Shown: positions 49,675 through 61,508 of the stretch, one piece after another
Numbering within the stretch: position 1 is the first letter of the stretch
How the letters are laid out: each line of letters begins with the position of its first letter
Assembly (NCBI GenBank): GCA_032207245.1
Contig: CM063498.1
Location: forward strand, 95,679,870 to 95,743,869
Direction of reading: 5' to 3'
Length of the DNA: 64,000 nt
DNA from: Pardosa pseudoannulata
Taxonomy: Eukaryota; Arthropoda; Arachnida; Araneae; Lycosidae
The notes under the pieces: model-generated
What the model saw: the letters and a program-made list of their open reading frames with translations, nothing else
The model's database searches: none
Told to the model about the DNA's origin: nothing
Position numbers and translations under genes: made by a program

Positions 49675-50336
49675 ATAATAATAGCCTAAGTTATCTGTCC
49701 ATCTGTCCTCGAATTTATGAAGCGGTTGTACCTGGAATGGATAAGGCATCCATATTGGATTCTTGATGAGTTAGGGTTAGCAACGTTCGAAATCCACTCC
49801 TTTTCGAGAGTTATTAATGCCATTATTTCAAGCCCTATTTTCCTTGGTTAAGTTTTGTTTGGAGCGCTACGGTCTACTTTTTGAAACACGAGGTCTAATG
49901 AGACCGGGACCTACAGCTTAAAGCCGATTCCGAACGGCTACGAACATCCATGCTACAGTGGGATTCGAACCCACGAACTCCGGTACCGAAGGCCAGCACC
50001 CTAACCAATCGGCCATCGTTCGGCCCTTGGTTAAGAGCGGGCGATTAAATTTACCAATTTGTCACATAAATAAGTAAACATAACATTTTTTCTAGCATTA
50101 TGACGTCAATCCTTTAACCATCTCATTTAATCATTTGTTATTTTACATTATTTAAACATCGCCTGCTTTATTTTCTTACGTTTTATCACTGAACTTAGAT
50201 ATGACGTAAATAATTTTCTTTTATATTTGGCTTAAATAATAGATTAGGTACATATGTGATAATTTTAAATTTAATCATCGATTATCTTTTGTTGCAATGA
50301 AAATTTTATCACCGGTATTAACAACAAATTCTATCT
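49675..50336 (-). repeat. Repeat R1, copy 2 (interrupted by SINE1)
   Basis: Reverse-oriented match to 19513-19967, split by the SINE1 at 49853-50024. The left block (49675-49852) includes GTCCATCTGTCCTCGAATTT and GATGAGTTAGGGTTAGCAAC. The right block (50025-50336) includes GAGCGGGCGATTAAATTTAC and AACCATCTCATTTAATCAT. The intact copy shows that the SINE was inserted later. Confidence 0.85.
49842..50035 (-). mobile_element. SINE1, young copy inserted in R1
   Basis: The body is 49853-50024, flanked by identical CCTTGGTTAAG at 49842-49852 and 50025-50035. On the minus strand the head has GCCGAACGATGGCCGATTGG, then TTAGGGTGCTGGCCTTCGG. The B box is GGGTTCGAATCCC, followed by GGCTTTAAGCTGTAGGTCCC, and the tail ends CGTAGCGCTCCAAACAAAAC. 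The orthologous position in R1 copy 1 lacks it, giving a filled/empty pair. Confidence 0.96.
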
Positions 50337-50778
50337 ACCTCCAGGGTGTAGTGGAAATGATAGTTTCATTCCTTTACTTCCATTAATTACTATGGCAAAA
50401 ATATTGGGAAGAACTTAACAATAACTTCGACGTACTAAAGAAAACTTTGAATTATCTTTCTAAATGAATTCAACGTGATTCTAAAGTATCTGGAGACTTT
50501 GGAGGCGTATCAAGATAAACATATTAAGCGTGTACCAGATAATTCTCAGCCAAAAAACGAACCATTTTTTTTACCTGCCTCACAGGGTACTTTACAATTC
50601 TGGAAAATTAAAAATTTTAATCATATACATGCTAGTTTAAAATATTCATCTTTGCTACGTGTAAACAATTTTCATTTTCCTGACTCTCATGCAATTTAGT
50701 TTTAATATCCGGGAACTAATTACAAATTTACCGCAGCTAATATAAGCATAGGAATCCAAAGCTTATATTCTATAATCA
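50337..50778. other. AT-rich non-coding DNA
   Basis: A 74-codon plus frame (50475-50699) has no motif. Nothing else is recognised. Confidence 0.5.
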
Positions 50779-51340
50779 GTGAGCAACGTCATGCCACGAA
50801 ACACTCACGATGATCGCCTTGTAAAACCATTAACTACCACTTTGACCTTAATGGATAGGTCCGTTATAACTGTGATTATGTCTGCAGTGGCAGTTATTCC
50901 CCCCACTTCTTCAACTGGACCACCTTTCACTTCAGTGACACCAATAATTAACTACGCTACTCCTGCATTTCCAGCCCGTTACTCCGCAGAATAAAGGCCT
51001 CCTTTGTGCTTTGTTTTTCTTTTCCATGGAAAACCGTCGAGAGTGCTTCGGGGCTCTAAGTAGTCGAGAACTTTTCATCTTCCACTATTTTGTAATGAAA
51101 TTGATAAGAGACCCTTGGCCGCGCGGTGTTTCGTCATCGCGCGATATCAAAATTTGGTCACGTGCTGCCAGAGGGGGTTTCCCCAATGCTCCGTTGGAAG
51201 AAGTCGGAGTCTGCTGCCGGGGTCGCCCCCTTTGAAGAGTGCGAACCGGTTGGACGACCGTCTTGCTCAGAATCTCTAGTTACACAATGTGGTTGGTCAG
51301 TGACAGCGCAGACTGGAATAGCGCTTATAGAAAAAAAAAA
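50779..51340. other. GC-richer island, identity unknown
   Basis: Composition rises sharply compared with both sides, with many CpG. Overlapping frames of 71-106 codons exist on both strands. One minus-strand reading at about 50800-50950 has a regular hydrophobic pattern (GVTEVKGGPVEEVGGITATA), but an in-frame stop lies just upstream. I cannot assign a family. It could be an exon, a processed pseudogene or an LTR-like repeat. Confidence 0.35.
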
Positions 51341-51406
51341 TTCATTTCGGGATATTTCAGGCCAGGGGCGTAGCTCCGTAGCTGCCATTAGGCAAGACTA
51401 TGGAAA
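51341..51406 (+). repeat. Short repeat R2, copy 1
   Basis: TTCATTTCGGGATATTTCAG followed by GCCAGGGGCGTAGC, GTAGCTGCCATTAGGCAAG and ACTATG is matched at 52950-53016. It is probably part of a dispersed repeat that extends into the GC-richer island. Confidence 0.65.
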
Positions 51407-52949
51407 GCATTGTTGCCTTCGGCATTCATCCTTTAGGCCAATTTAATACACATTGCAAACTGCTTAATAATCAGATAATACTCGTAAATAAACGAATCAA
51501 AATTACACTGAGAAATTGCAATAACCCATTTACATTAAGAAAGGGTCTTTGATAAATATTTTTTAGATTCTTTGTACTAGTGACATTTTCTAGAGGGCAC
51601 TTGGAAGTATTCATATTTTAAACTTAGTCTGGTTTCGAATTTTAGGTCAATTGGAGAATTACATACAGAACTGTTTTTTGTCTTTATTTTGATGCATCAA
51701 GAGTATGCATTTGCAAAGCGTCAAATTGAAGCAAGTACTGAAATCTTGTGACCAAGATACATAACCATGGTCGTGAGATTCAGCCTTATTATACTTTTAT
51801 TTCTTTGTAATACACAAATATATAGTAGAGATAAAATTATTATGACTAATTTTTGACCAGGAGGGAGCTTGGCCCATGTTTGCATTAGAAACCAAAATTT
51901 ATTGCTACAAACATGTTTCAAACTTTAATCACCTTTTAATAATCGTATACGCTTTGATTGAAGCCGCGCGTGTTGGAAAAACTTGTAATTATAAGCAATG
52001 TGCTATAGAAATTTAAGTGGAAAAAATAGGCTCTTTGGAACAAAATATTTTTTTAAAAAATTACGGGAATAAAAGCAGGCGACTGTGAGACTATATATCA
52101 GTTCTCAGTTTTTATTAGAATTGTTGCTTGAAAAAAAAGTTTAAATACGAAGTAAAGTTAAAAAATAAAATAGATGTCAATATAGTGCAACGCTTGAGAT
52201 TTAAAGCTTGCTCTGTAAATTATATGACTGCCTTCTGTGTTAATTCTAGAGCGAGCCCATTATTTTATATTCTGGCATCTTTTAATGTCTGATACCATAC
52301 ACCGACATTACAACTCTTCAAAATGTAGTTGTTGAAAGAAATTGCAATTTTGAATAGAAATAACTATAAAATATTTATCCTATTTGTACTCCGATAATCT
52401 AGTTTTTAAATAAAGTTACTTTTCCCCCCAATTTTTATTTTATACCTATAGACCATTTTGGTGTTATTCTTATTACATTCTTATTTTCAATTTAAGTAAA
52501 AACTGTAATAGAATTCTTCAGCTGTGCCTATGAGTTATTCCGCCATTTATTAAAGTATAGATTGTTCTGGATACTTTTTATATCCAGAAATCCTAAAATA
52601 TACTTTAATAATTTGAAAAATAATTTAATTTGAATATTTTAGTATTTATTGGGATTAATAATCATGATGAAAACATTAAAATTGAAATTTGTGTAAAAAG
52701 CGAGAACAAATTTCGAACAATATCCAATTCTATTTAGTTTTGTAGATATAAATGGTTATTCTTGGTTTAAGTTTTTCCTGCTGTATGACATCCCAGCTTG
52801 ATATTGAGTATCAGCATTTAAATATTAAGATTTAAATTTTAACTTCCCCAAACTCATTTCTAAGTAAATCTAAATTTATCATTTATATCAGTACAGGATG
52901 ATAAATTATCAGACGTACTTTCAAAATCTTTATAGACATTGAATTTCTT
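51407..52949. other. AT-rich non-coding DNA
   Basis: Nothing recognisable. Confidence 0.6.
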
Positions 52950-53016
52950 CATTTTGGGGATATTTTGGGCCAGGACGCAATTTTATAGTAACCATAAGGC
53001 AAAACTATGCAAGGAA
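52950..53016 (+). repeat. Short repeat R2, copy 2
   Basis: TTCATTTTGGGGATATTTTG, GGCCAGGACGCAATTT, TAGTAACCATAAGGCAAAA and CTATG match 51341-51406 with scattered changes. Confidence 0.65.
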
Positions 53017-53735
53017 CTGACCCCCTGAAAAATAACCCTATCAATCAGTTTGAAAGCCTACATGTATCTAAATTCGATATATTTCCGACTGAATGAATTT
53101 ATGCTACAATGGTTTAGTCCAGTGCTACAGGTTTTATAAGGGCATTCCCCTGGCACCCGATACAAAAGCTTCGTAGATGAATATTTATTCATTTTCTTTT
53201 GTGCTTTTTTAAAATGATGTATATTTGACAGCTTTCCTTTTTATCACATTGCTTTATTAGATTTTAAGATTCTTTATAAAATTCGATTCACAAAGTTTTT
53301 TTTGTTTTTTTTATCCCACTGGAGTCTAAAGAATTAATCCATCAATGTCGGTAACACTTAAGACGTACTATTTACGCGTTTCCTTTTATCCTCGTATTTT
53401 TTTCTTTTGAGACTAGAGGAAGGAATTTTTAAATTACGAAATCAAGAGTAAAGAATCCTGTCGACTAGACTTTCAACTTAGGGTCGTTTAATAGTTTTTC
53501 TTTTAAACACTTTCTTTTATGGATCCTATTGTAAAAAACCATTCTTCAATTTCCATCAATTTCCAATCTCGCAGAGGGCTGCTTACCCTGACCAATCCAA
53601 AGCGTTTTTGATGTCACCTTGGAGAAGCTCCTTAAAATTTGATCGTCCTCAGCAGATGAATTTTCGTTCTCGATTCCTTATTTCTTTCCTATTTGCCGAT
53701 CTCCCAGTGGAGGGGCACTCAGACTTACAAGTTTA
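53017..53735. other. Non-coding DNA
   Basis: No gene or bounded element is recognised. It is the target region of the hAT element that follows. Confidence 0.55.
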
Positions 53736-53743
53736 CCCTACAT

Positions 53744-54532
53744 CAGAGGTGGGCAAATACTTTTAAATGCGGGCCAAAATGAAATTTTCAAAATGTCTCC
53801 CGGGCCGGAGGACTATACCGCGTACGCTGTGCACACGCGAATGTTTTGGGTGGAGTTTTTTTCTCTGCCCAAGAAATTTGACAAAAACACTATAAGTATC
53901 ATTTTAAAGCATTTGGACAGAGAAATTTGACAGTTAATGAAAGATAATACTAATAATAAATTGTCTTACTTAGGTGTATATGCGAACAATTTGTGCCCAG
54001 TAAAATATATCACGTAATTTTTAAAGAAATATGATCCATTATATTAAATTAATGATCATTAAATAAATCAGTTAATGAAAGATTTTATTTTGATATTTAT
54101 TTATATTTTAACGATAAAAATTATTTTATTTTGATCATAGTTATTTTTATATTTTTATTACATTTTGTAAATATAATAGTAAATAGAATTATAAAGAGAA
54201 AAGACAAACATCAAACGTTAAAATAGAATAGTTTTAGTTAATGCGAAACGTGAAATCTGGAATGTTCATTTGATATTATTTCTTCAAAATTTGGATCCAA
54301 ATCAATTGTATCAATCCTTAATACCTAGTGTAGATTTTCGTCAGTAATTTGTGATCGATATTTATTTTTTGTGTAAATCATTAACGGAAAAGTTCTTTCA
54401 AAAGTTCTTTTTTGATTTCGACAAAATCGCATATAAGAGATTAAAAAATTGCATGCAGGATTTTTCAACGGGCAGGATAAAGTAAGCAAAAGTGCCAGAT
54501 CCGGCCCGCTTGCCGGCTTGTGCCCACCTCTG
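53744..54532 (-). mobile_element. hAT transposon remnant, Charlie-like ends
   Basis: A 789-bp element between exact 8-bp duplications CCCTACAT (53736-53743 and 54533-54540). The inverted ends are CAGAGGTGGGCAAA and, from the right, CAGAGGTGGGCACA. Both are followed by a GGGCC/CGGGCC-rich stretch, as in many hAT elements. The minus strand retains the end of the transposase (separate entry). The rest of the gene has been deleted. Confidence 0.93.
54238..54412 (-). pseudogene. hAT transposase C-terminus, one premature stop
   Basis: The minus strand reads RTFERTFPLMIYTKNKYRSQ, then ITDENLH, an in-frame TAG, then VLRIDTIDLDPNFEEIISN, ending at a TAA at 54238-54240. The F-x-x-M...KxKYRSxxTDExL...LRI pattern is the hAT dimerisation region near the C-terminus. 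Only about 57 codons remain and the catalytic residues are gone. Confidence 0.88.
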
Positions 54533-54580
54533 CCCTACATGTTCTGCAGGCATATGCCAGGACCTGCCAGGATCGACTAG

Positions 54581-55560
54581 GCACCCATGGGTTTCATGAC
54601 CCCAAAACGAACAAGGAGCCCAAAAGGTGACCTTTCGTCGTGGACTCACGAGTAGCCGATAATAGGACCAGGTGGTCTAAAAACCCGTAATTGAAAAACG
54701 GTGCATTGACGGCTCCGAACCGGCTGAACATTGTTACCTGTTGAATGGACCTTTACTGTGTACATAATTGAGTGCACCTTGCCGCCCATTAGCGGTTACA
54801 AAAAGGGCATTAAGTTGGTTAAGCATCTGGAACCAGGACAGCTGATCGCAGACTTGGGAGTGACCGCAAGATTGCGTCACCCTGGCTCGGGAAGTTTCTC
54901 GAAGAACCGAGAAGCGGAAGGAGTGCTTAGTATAAATGGAACAGGACCGGACTAGAACGGGGGCTTTTTGCTTTGTTTCTTCTCTCGAGGCTTCTACCTG
55001 CTAGAGCCTGGTCGATCGAGGACCGCTCTTATCTCCGTGTCTGGAGTTTGTTTTTTTTGAGACCGCCAGCGTCTCCGTTGCTAGATAGTCGAACATTCGA
55101 CTTGGGATTTCCCTCCCCGTTATTGCTGATTGATAGTTAACTTCTTGCATAGAAGTAGTCAGCCTAGAGTGACTTTGCACTCTAATTTTGGATCGACTTG
55201 CATCCTGTGTTTTCGTCACGAATCCCAGCGTGATACGCACTCGGAACCTCCGAACCTGCTGTGAAAGCCAACCGCGCTAATCGACAGAGAGTGAACGAGT
55301 CAACATTAGTCCCAGCACTAATCAGTTCCAGCTTTTGTGTTTAAGCCCTAGCCATACTGTTCCGGTATCCCACGCATCCTTGTATGTGCATATTATCTCT
55401 GTACGAGATCCCTGAATGTTATCGTTTATTGAATTTGTACATATCTGTACATAGTTTATTCTAGTGAAATAAATATTTAGTCAAGAATACCTTAATTTCT
55501 AGCCTGTGTCATTGAAGGCCTCGCCTACCTATTTTCCAGTACGTTACAGCACCCATGGGT
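54581..55560 (+). mobile_element. LTR-like block between 12-bp direct repeats
   Basis: GCACCCATGGGT occurs at 54581-54592 and 55549-55560 and encloses 956 bp of GC-richer DNA. Inside, in the order expected of an LTR, are TATAAAT at 54931-54937 and AATAAA at 55468-55473, and the 3' end is GTACGTTACA. However, the left end (TTCATGACCCC) lacks the usual TG, and 12 bp is long for an LTR target duplication. A solo LTR with damaged 5' terminus is my best guess. A 74-codon plus frame (54731-54955) has no motif. Confidence 0.45.
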
Positions 55561-55848
55561 ATAACAGAAATATATTAACTCTGTTTTCTTTATATATATA
55601 TATTCAATCACATCTTTTAAAATTGACATATCCTTTGACACTTTATATCCTAAAGCAATAACTTAGGCGCATGAGCAGACTGAGTTTATTCTAAAGATAA
55701 AATTTACTGCTCCTAAAAAAAACTCCAAATGTATTTATATTTACACTATGTATCGAGATACTCAGATTTTAAGAGCATGATACCAAGAATGCTTAATCAT
55801 TAAGTTAAAATTTCAATTTTAATTCCTTACATTTTAACCCCTTAACAT

Positions 55849-55874
55849 GCACGCTCGAGTCCATTCGAGCGTGC
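55849..55874. repeat. 26-bp hairpin at element end
   Basis: GCACGCTCGA and TCGAGCGTGC are perfect 10-bp arms around a 6-bp loop (GTCCAT). A second, imperfect copy starts at 55892. Confidence 0.9.
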
Positions 55875-55943
55875 TAAACTGGCCAAACTGTGCACACTCC
55901 AGATAATTCGAGCGGAGTTGTACTTTATGTTGCTATAATTTTT

Positions 55944-56147
55944 CACACTCTAATTGATTGGTTTGGTTTGGAGCGCTACGGTCTACTTTTTGCAACACGA
56001 GGGTTAATGAGACCGGGACCTACTGCTTAAAGCCAATTCCGAACGGCTACGAACATCCATGCCATAGTGGGATTCGAACCCACGAACTCCGGTTCCAAAG
56101 GCCAGCACCCTGACCAATCGGCCATCGTTCGGCCACACTCGAATTGA
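55944..56147 (-). mobile_element. SINE1, young copy with target duplication
   Basis: The body is 55958-56133, flanked by CACACTCTAATTGA (55944-55957) and CACACTCGAATTGA (56134-56147), 13 of 14 identical. The head, the intact B box GGGTTCGAATCCC, the CGGAATTGGCTTTAAGCAG block and the tail CCAAACCAAACCAA are all present. Confidence 0.96.
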
Positions 56148-56234
56148 AAACAATGTGAAAGCAAAAATAAAACAATCATTTTATTGATATTTATCATTCA
56201 CATGGGATTGTATGCTATAACACTTATTCAAGCA

Positions 56235-56466
56235 TTATATATACATATACACATACATATACACACATATACACACATATACACACACATATATATATAC
56301 ATATATATACATATACATACATATATATACATATAAATACATATACACATATATATACATATATATACATATATATACATATACATAAAAATATATACAT
56401 AATAAATATACATATATATATACATATAAATATACATATACAATAAATATATATACATATACTACA

Positions 56467-56504
<38 letters not shown>

Positions 56505-56653
56505 CATGCATATATATACATATACTTTATACATATATATACATATATACATACATTATACATATATACATATATACATATATACATATATACATATATA
56601 CATATATACATATATACATATATACATATATACATATACATATACATATATAT
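56235..56653. repeat. (CATA/TATACA)n compound microsatellite
   Basis: About 420 bp of TATA, CATA and ACAC dinucleotide and tetranucleotide mixtures, ending in regular TATACATA units. The minus strand gives false Tyr/Ile/Met/Val-rich frames of up to 105 codons. Confidence 0.97.
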
Positions 56654-56741
56654 CCTAAATTCAACGTTCTAAATTTCGTTTTTTACATTAAAAATCGACT
56701 TTTTGCCAGCCTCTTTCAAAAAACTGCATTAAGAGGTTAAA

Positions 56742-58058
56742 ATACTTGTCACTTTCGGGAAATTAATAAAGAATACATTTAACCCGATAAATTCCTAAGA
56801 TGAAATTATCTGAAACTTTGTAGTTTTTTCCTTCCCGAGATCATGATACAAAATTAATTTAAACAAAGTTCATTTTCCCGTCTTCCTTTATTTACCATTA
56901 ACTAGTAAATGGATATACAATATTAAATATATACGTTTGTGTTCAGGCAAAAAAAATGGTTGCCATAATAGATAATTTTCTTAATATAAAGAATAAATTT
57001 CCTAATATTATTCAATACAAGATGCCAGTAAAATAGCATAAACAAATATCAGCAATGACGTAGGATGTTTAGTACAAATATACATTTGCTAAACCACTGA
57101 AAGGATATTTTGAAAACACTACACCGTATTTATTAACTTAACATTGTATATAATTTTCTATTAAATAAGTCTCAAAAGTTTAAGCTTTATTCAGCCAAGC
57201 GTGGTGCAAACTATTTGAAATAAAGAATTTTGAAACGAGACCGTGCAACAGTTTTGATCGAAATTATCGGATAGCATTTATCCTAATTTTAAAGCCCATC
57301 CCGGAGCTAAAGCGGTACCTTCATTTAATTCAAAATGAAATCCCCACGTGAATCGATATTTTGTCTCTTTTCAAACACTGAAACTACACCAAATGCTCTT
57401 ACATTTATCATTGTCAGTATTTTGCAAAATCTGCTCCGGAGCTTGATATGAGATTCCTTATTGATTAACATCTGACAACAACATGAGATCTGAGAACAAG
57501 ACCGAATACAAGTTATTACTATTTTATGAAAGGAAATCGATATTAGAGCTACGGAAGCTGCTATTTAATGAAAAATAATCGATTTCATTTAAATAGAGAG
57601 GCTTAAAGTCGTTAAACGGATTAGAAAAGTTATCGATTTTACACTCTTAAAAGTTTTCTAAATATTTAAACATTTCTATTCAACTTTCAAACTGAATAGA
57701 GTTGGATAGAGTAAAGTAAGATATCCCGTTAACATATTCACGGTTCATATACGACGTGAATCATTAATCCTTTTGGTCTTTAAACTTCTTAAAACCATGG
57801 GATTACCATCGTTTTGAGAAAACTGGAAAAATAATTCAACGCGATTAAGGGAAAAATTTAAACAAAATAAGAAAGCATACAATTGTTTTATAACTTCAAA
57901 ACAACTGGTTATTGGAATAGAGCATAGGCAAAGGGTTAGCGGGAAGTGAATATAAGCGAAGCCGCAAATAGTACAAGGCTTAAATTTCACATGTACTTTA
58001 ATCGGATATTAGTAAATTATGGCCCGATGCCTACTTTTAAATACGGCCCACTGAAAAC
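56742..58058. other. AT-rich non-coding DNA
   Basis: An 81-codon minus frame (57745-57990) has no motif. Nothing else is recognised. Confidence 0.55.
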
Positions 58059-58255
58059 AAATGGGAATGGTTTGGTTTGGAGTGCTGCGGTCTGCTTTTT
58101 GCAACACGAGGGCTAATGAGACCGTGACCTACAGCTTAAAGCCGATTCCGAACGGCTACGAACATCCATGCCACTGTTGGATTCGAACCCACAAACTCCG
58201 CTACCGAAGGCCAGCACCCTAACCAATCGACGATCGTTCGGCCAAATGGAAATGG
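58059..58255 (-). mobile_element. SINE1, young copy with 12-bp target duplication
   Basis: The body is 58071-58243, flanked by AAATGGGAATGG (58059-58070) and AAATGGAAATGG (58244-58255), 11 of 12 identical. It has all SINE1 blocks with a good B box (GGGTTCGAATCC). Frames of 67 and 73 codons across it are accidental. Confidence 0.95.
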
Positions 58256-60999
58256 CACGGCCAGTCTTATTCAAGTTTCCAATAATGACCGCAAGTGGCG
58301 TTACTTGCGAATTCAACGAAGAGCAATTCTACGTGCTATCAATCATGCTTTTGCGAAGCAGCACTATAGTTTTACGATGCCCTATGTAAATTCTTATCTT
58401 GAGAAATTTCTGATTACTCTTTACAAGCAATTTATATAGAAGAAATTTGTAACTTAGCAGTCCTGTAAGATGAAATATTGACTCAGTAGCAACAGTAGTA
58501 TAAATATACTCAATTTTATATTAAATTAAAAATAAGATTAGCAATATTGTGCATAAATATAATACATGTTAAAATATCATTTCCTAATAAAAATAGGATT
58601 TAGCTTTTTTGTTTGAAATACCTATTAAATAAGAGATTTGAAAAAAAAAATTTCAATTTTACAACTCCTCTTCAACCTCCACTCAAAATACAGTTAATTC
58701 AATTAGATTTTAAATATTCAATTTTTGTAAAATTTTTCCTCAAAATGTTGTTTTTGTTTATGTATCAATTTGTTGAGTTACGATCCCCTCGCCAGATTTC
58801 AAACGCCACGCTGCAAGCACGCCACGCACGCAAGCTGCAAGCACGCCAATTTCGCCAAATGTGGTTGAAGCACCAACAAGATCCATGATTAGAAACAGGA
58901 GAGTGGGCTAAGAGGAGTTGAAAAATATACCTACATCAATTTACAATCTGGCCACCTAAACTTTTTTTTTAAGATCTGGTCTGTCGTAAAAATGTTTATT
59001 AGTCCCTGGCTTAATTGACGACTCTTTCCACACTGACAAAACAGTTTATTTTTAAAGCTATTTTGCAGTAAACATTTCGATTTTGTTTTAATAATTGTGC
59101 CGCAGGTTAGGTTAGTTTTTTAATATTTTTCACCATATTTTGACACATATACTTTGTTTTGTCTAACTTCTTGAAATTTAACAAGACAAGCGTAAATTTA
59201 TAATAGTGGTTAATAAACCACTAACAGGATTTTAGAATCAGTATAATTTTGAAATTTAAATACGGTTGATTGCATCTAGATTGCACCAGAACCATGGAAT
59301 ACGAAAGTACGCTGCATAATTAAAGGCAATTAAAATTCCTTTTATAAGAGTAAATCAGTTATGGAATTTTTACTACTGAATATAAAGCAGAAGATTAACC
59401 CATGAATTGCAATTAAATTCTCCTTTAAATGGCAGCACGAAACCACATAATACAATGCCACTCCATAAATACAAGCATATCTATATTATTAAATCCTCGA
59501 GAAAAGATTAAATAATTTTCACCTAACTGCCCTACGGTAATTTACAACTGTTGTTCGCCAAGTGTTCTGGGCTGGTTAAGAATTAAAAATAACCATAAAA
59601 GTCGAACATTTCAGAATAGTTATTTAAGGTTTTAAGGCTTTCACGTAAAAATATATAATTTGCTTTTCCATTTACATAATTCTTTGTACATGGCTATGAA
59701 GCAGTTAAACAATCATGCGCTAAACAGGACTCAAAATATAGTAAAACTTACACTGTGCATTTTTTGTTGTTCCATTTGGGATTTAAAAGTAAAACACGAA
59801 AAAATACACTGCAATATATATTAAAGTATTAAATTGAAAGTGCAGCATATTTAATTTTTCCAAAACAGAGAAGTTTGTACAGTATATGAGTTATTTTTAT
59901 AGATGACACGCTCTTTTTGATGTTCTGTTAAATTATGAATCGAACGATATTCTATCAACGATATACTACTCGATATATATTCGTTTCATATGAAGTTCGT
60001 GAAGATTTTTACATGTTTATAAGCATATATGCATACATATAGGTGTATGTGTTTGTATAATTGATGTTTTTGACCAGTTTCAATGATATGCATGCTAAAT
60101 ACAATATAACCGTTAAGCTAGGAAGGAAATGGAGAATAAATTTAAAGATAAAAAATGTTGAGTTCCGAACGATTCAATTTTGGTGCTATCCCGCCAAAAT
60201 GTTTTATTTATATAATGCAATGATGGCACAAGAGAGCTAGACAATTCGAGTGTTAAGATTAATCCCATGATGACATAATATGGGAAACTAAGTTACATAA
60301 AATATTTATAAAATTAATTGAGCTCAGTAGAAATTATTTTAAGTGGTCTTAAAGTCGTCAATTAAAGGAGAAACAGTCAGCCAAAGATTGTAATTTTAGC
60401 AATAAAATAGCTAACAATTTTATAATATAGTAGTAATAAAGTTAGTTTCGGTTAAAAATTACATTTTTTACACACCCATATATGGATTCAATGTTAGGGT
60501 TCTTCTGTATCATTTGATGAGGGCAATGGTTATCCCCATTATCATTTTATATGGCCGACTTGTTTTCTGGGACTACAGATTCTTCAAGTAGATTCTAGGA
60601 TTACAAAATTCTTTCCCGTGTGTTCTACCTCCCCAGATATTAACCGCAAAATTTAGTGAACCATCTGAATACTACAGCACGAATGAAGCTTTCTTTCCAA
60701 ATGTTATTGTAGCCGTTGAAATCCTTTTTGTTAATTTAACACCACTTTAAAATTGAAAATCAAACCACATTAATGCTCTTTTGCAACTCCACATTCCTTT
60801 CTTCCAAAATGTATACTACGACAGCTAAATTGCAACTCATGCCACAATTTAACGTCTGCGTCCGTAAAAAGAGATCAAACTTGTATTTTTAACAATTTTT
60901 TTTTAGAGTAACCTGCTTATTTCGTAAATCTTAAGAAGTAAAGCTTTTTAAAATAAGCTCTTTCGTAAAGTTTTCGTAAAGCTCGTTCTCTGAGCAAAA
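58256..60999. other. AT-rich non-coding DNA
   Basis: No gene or bounded element is supported. A small GC-rich patch at 58785-58860 has GCTGCAAGCACGCCA twice, 24 bp apart (58810 and 58834). Confidence 0.55.
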
Positions 61000-61003
61000 T
61001 TAA

Positions 61004-61273
61004 CACATTGTATGAGGGACACGTACTAGTAAGTTTTCTGACGATTGATACTTGAGCGCGGGTCACGTACTAGTACAAGTAAGAGTAACATTGTGGGTAC
61101 AAAAATAACGGTATATACAGGAATACGAAGCCGAATGTTCTTGTCTACTATATAGATTCTGGAAAAATTTAGACAAAAACTAGTTTTTACATCAGTCGAT
61201 GCGGAACCACAGAACGGGAAGGTTGATTAAAAAAATCAATTTAGATTTAGAATTAACTTTTTATTTATCCTTG

Positions 61274-61323
<50 letters not shown>

Positions 61324-61504
61324 ACATATATATTTGTTTATTTGTCTATTTAAATATTTGTTTATATATTTCAAGATAAAATACGAAAAATTGGTTAAAA
61401 AATTAATTTTCTCTCTATTGAAATTTAACTGAATAACACAATTTACGAGCAAAACACCCACTCCCGGTACAATTCCGCTGCAAAATATACCCGCATACAA
61501 TGTA
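61004..61504 (+). mobile_element. TTAA MITE, family P, copy D
   Basis: A 501-bp copy flanked by TTAA at 61000-61003 and 61505-61508, with both family ends clear (CACATTGTATGAGGG and CCCGCATACAATGTA). The dyads lie at 61021-61034 and 61065-61078, 44 bp apart, each with small changes from ACGTACTAGTACGT. The opposite end carries GCGGGTATATTTTGC-like repeats. A (TA)n run lies inside. Confidence 0.9.
61281..61319. repeat. (TA)n inside family-P MITE
   Basis: A 39-bp TA run in the AT-rich interior of copy D, where copies A-C have only short TA/ATA stretches. It probably expanded after insertion. Confidence 0.95.
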
Positions 61505-61508
61505 TTAA

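Larger units (their letters stand above)
55838..56737 (+). mobile_element. TTAA-flanked element holding SINE1 and (CATA)n
   Basis: TTAA lies at 55834-55837 and 56738-56741. The left end is CCCCTTAACATGCACGC and the right end, reverse-complemented, CCTCTTAATGCAG, so the inverted ends agree only in part. Just inside the left end are two related dyads beginning GCACGCTCGAG (55849) and GCACACTCCAG (55892), 43 bp apart. A SINE1 (55958-56133) and a (CATA)n array (56235-56653) account for much of the length. Confidence 0.55.

Noticed and set aside
49853..50024. Functional tRNA gene
   Set aside because: A and B boxes are present, but there is no complete cloverleaf with acceptor stem, the sequence recurs many times, and it has a SINE body, tail and target duplication.
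54731..54955. A 74-codon plus frame in the GC-rich LTR-like block
   Set aside because: No family motif; it overlaps the predicted TATA region of the LTR-like sequence.
56224..56552. Minus-strand Tyr/Ile/Val-rich frames of 76-105 codons
   Set aside because: Pure translation of the (CATA)n array.
58113..58389. Frames of 67 and 73 codons
   Set aside because: They lie over a young SINE1 copy on both strands.
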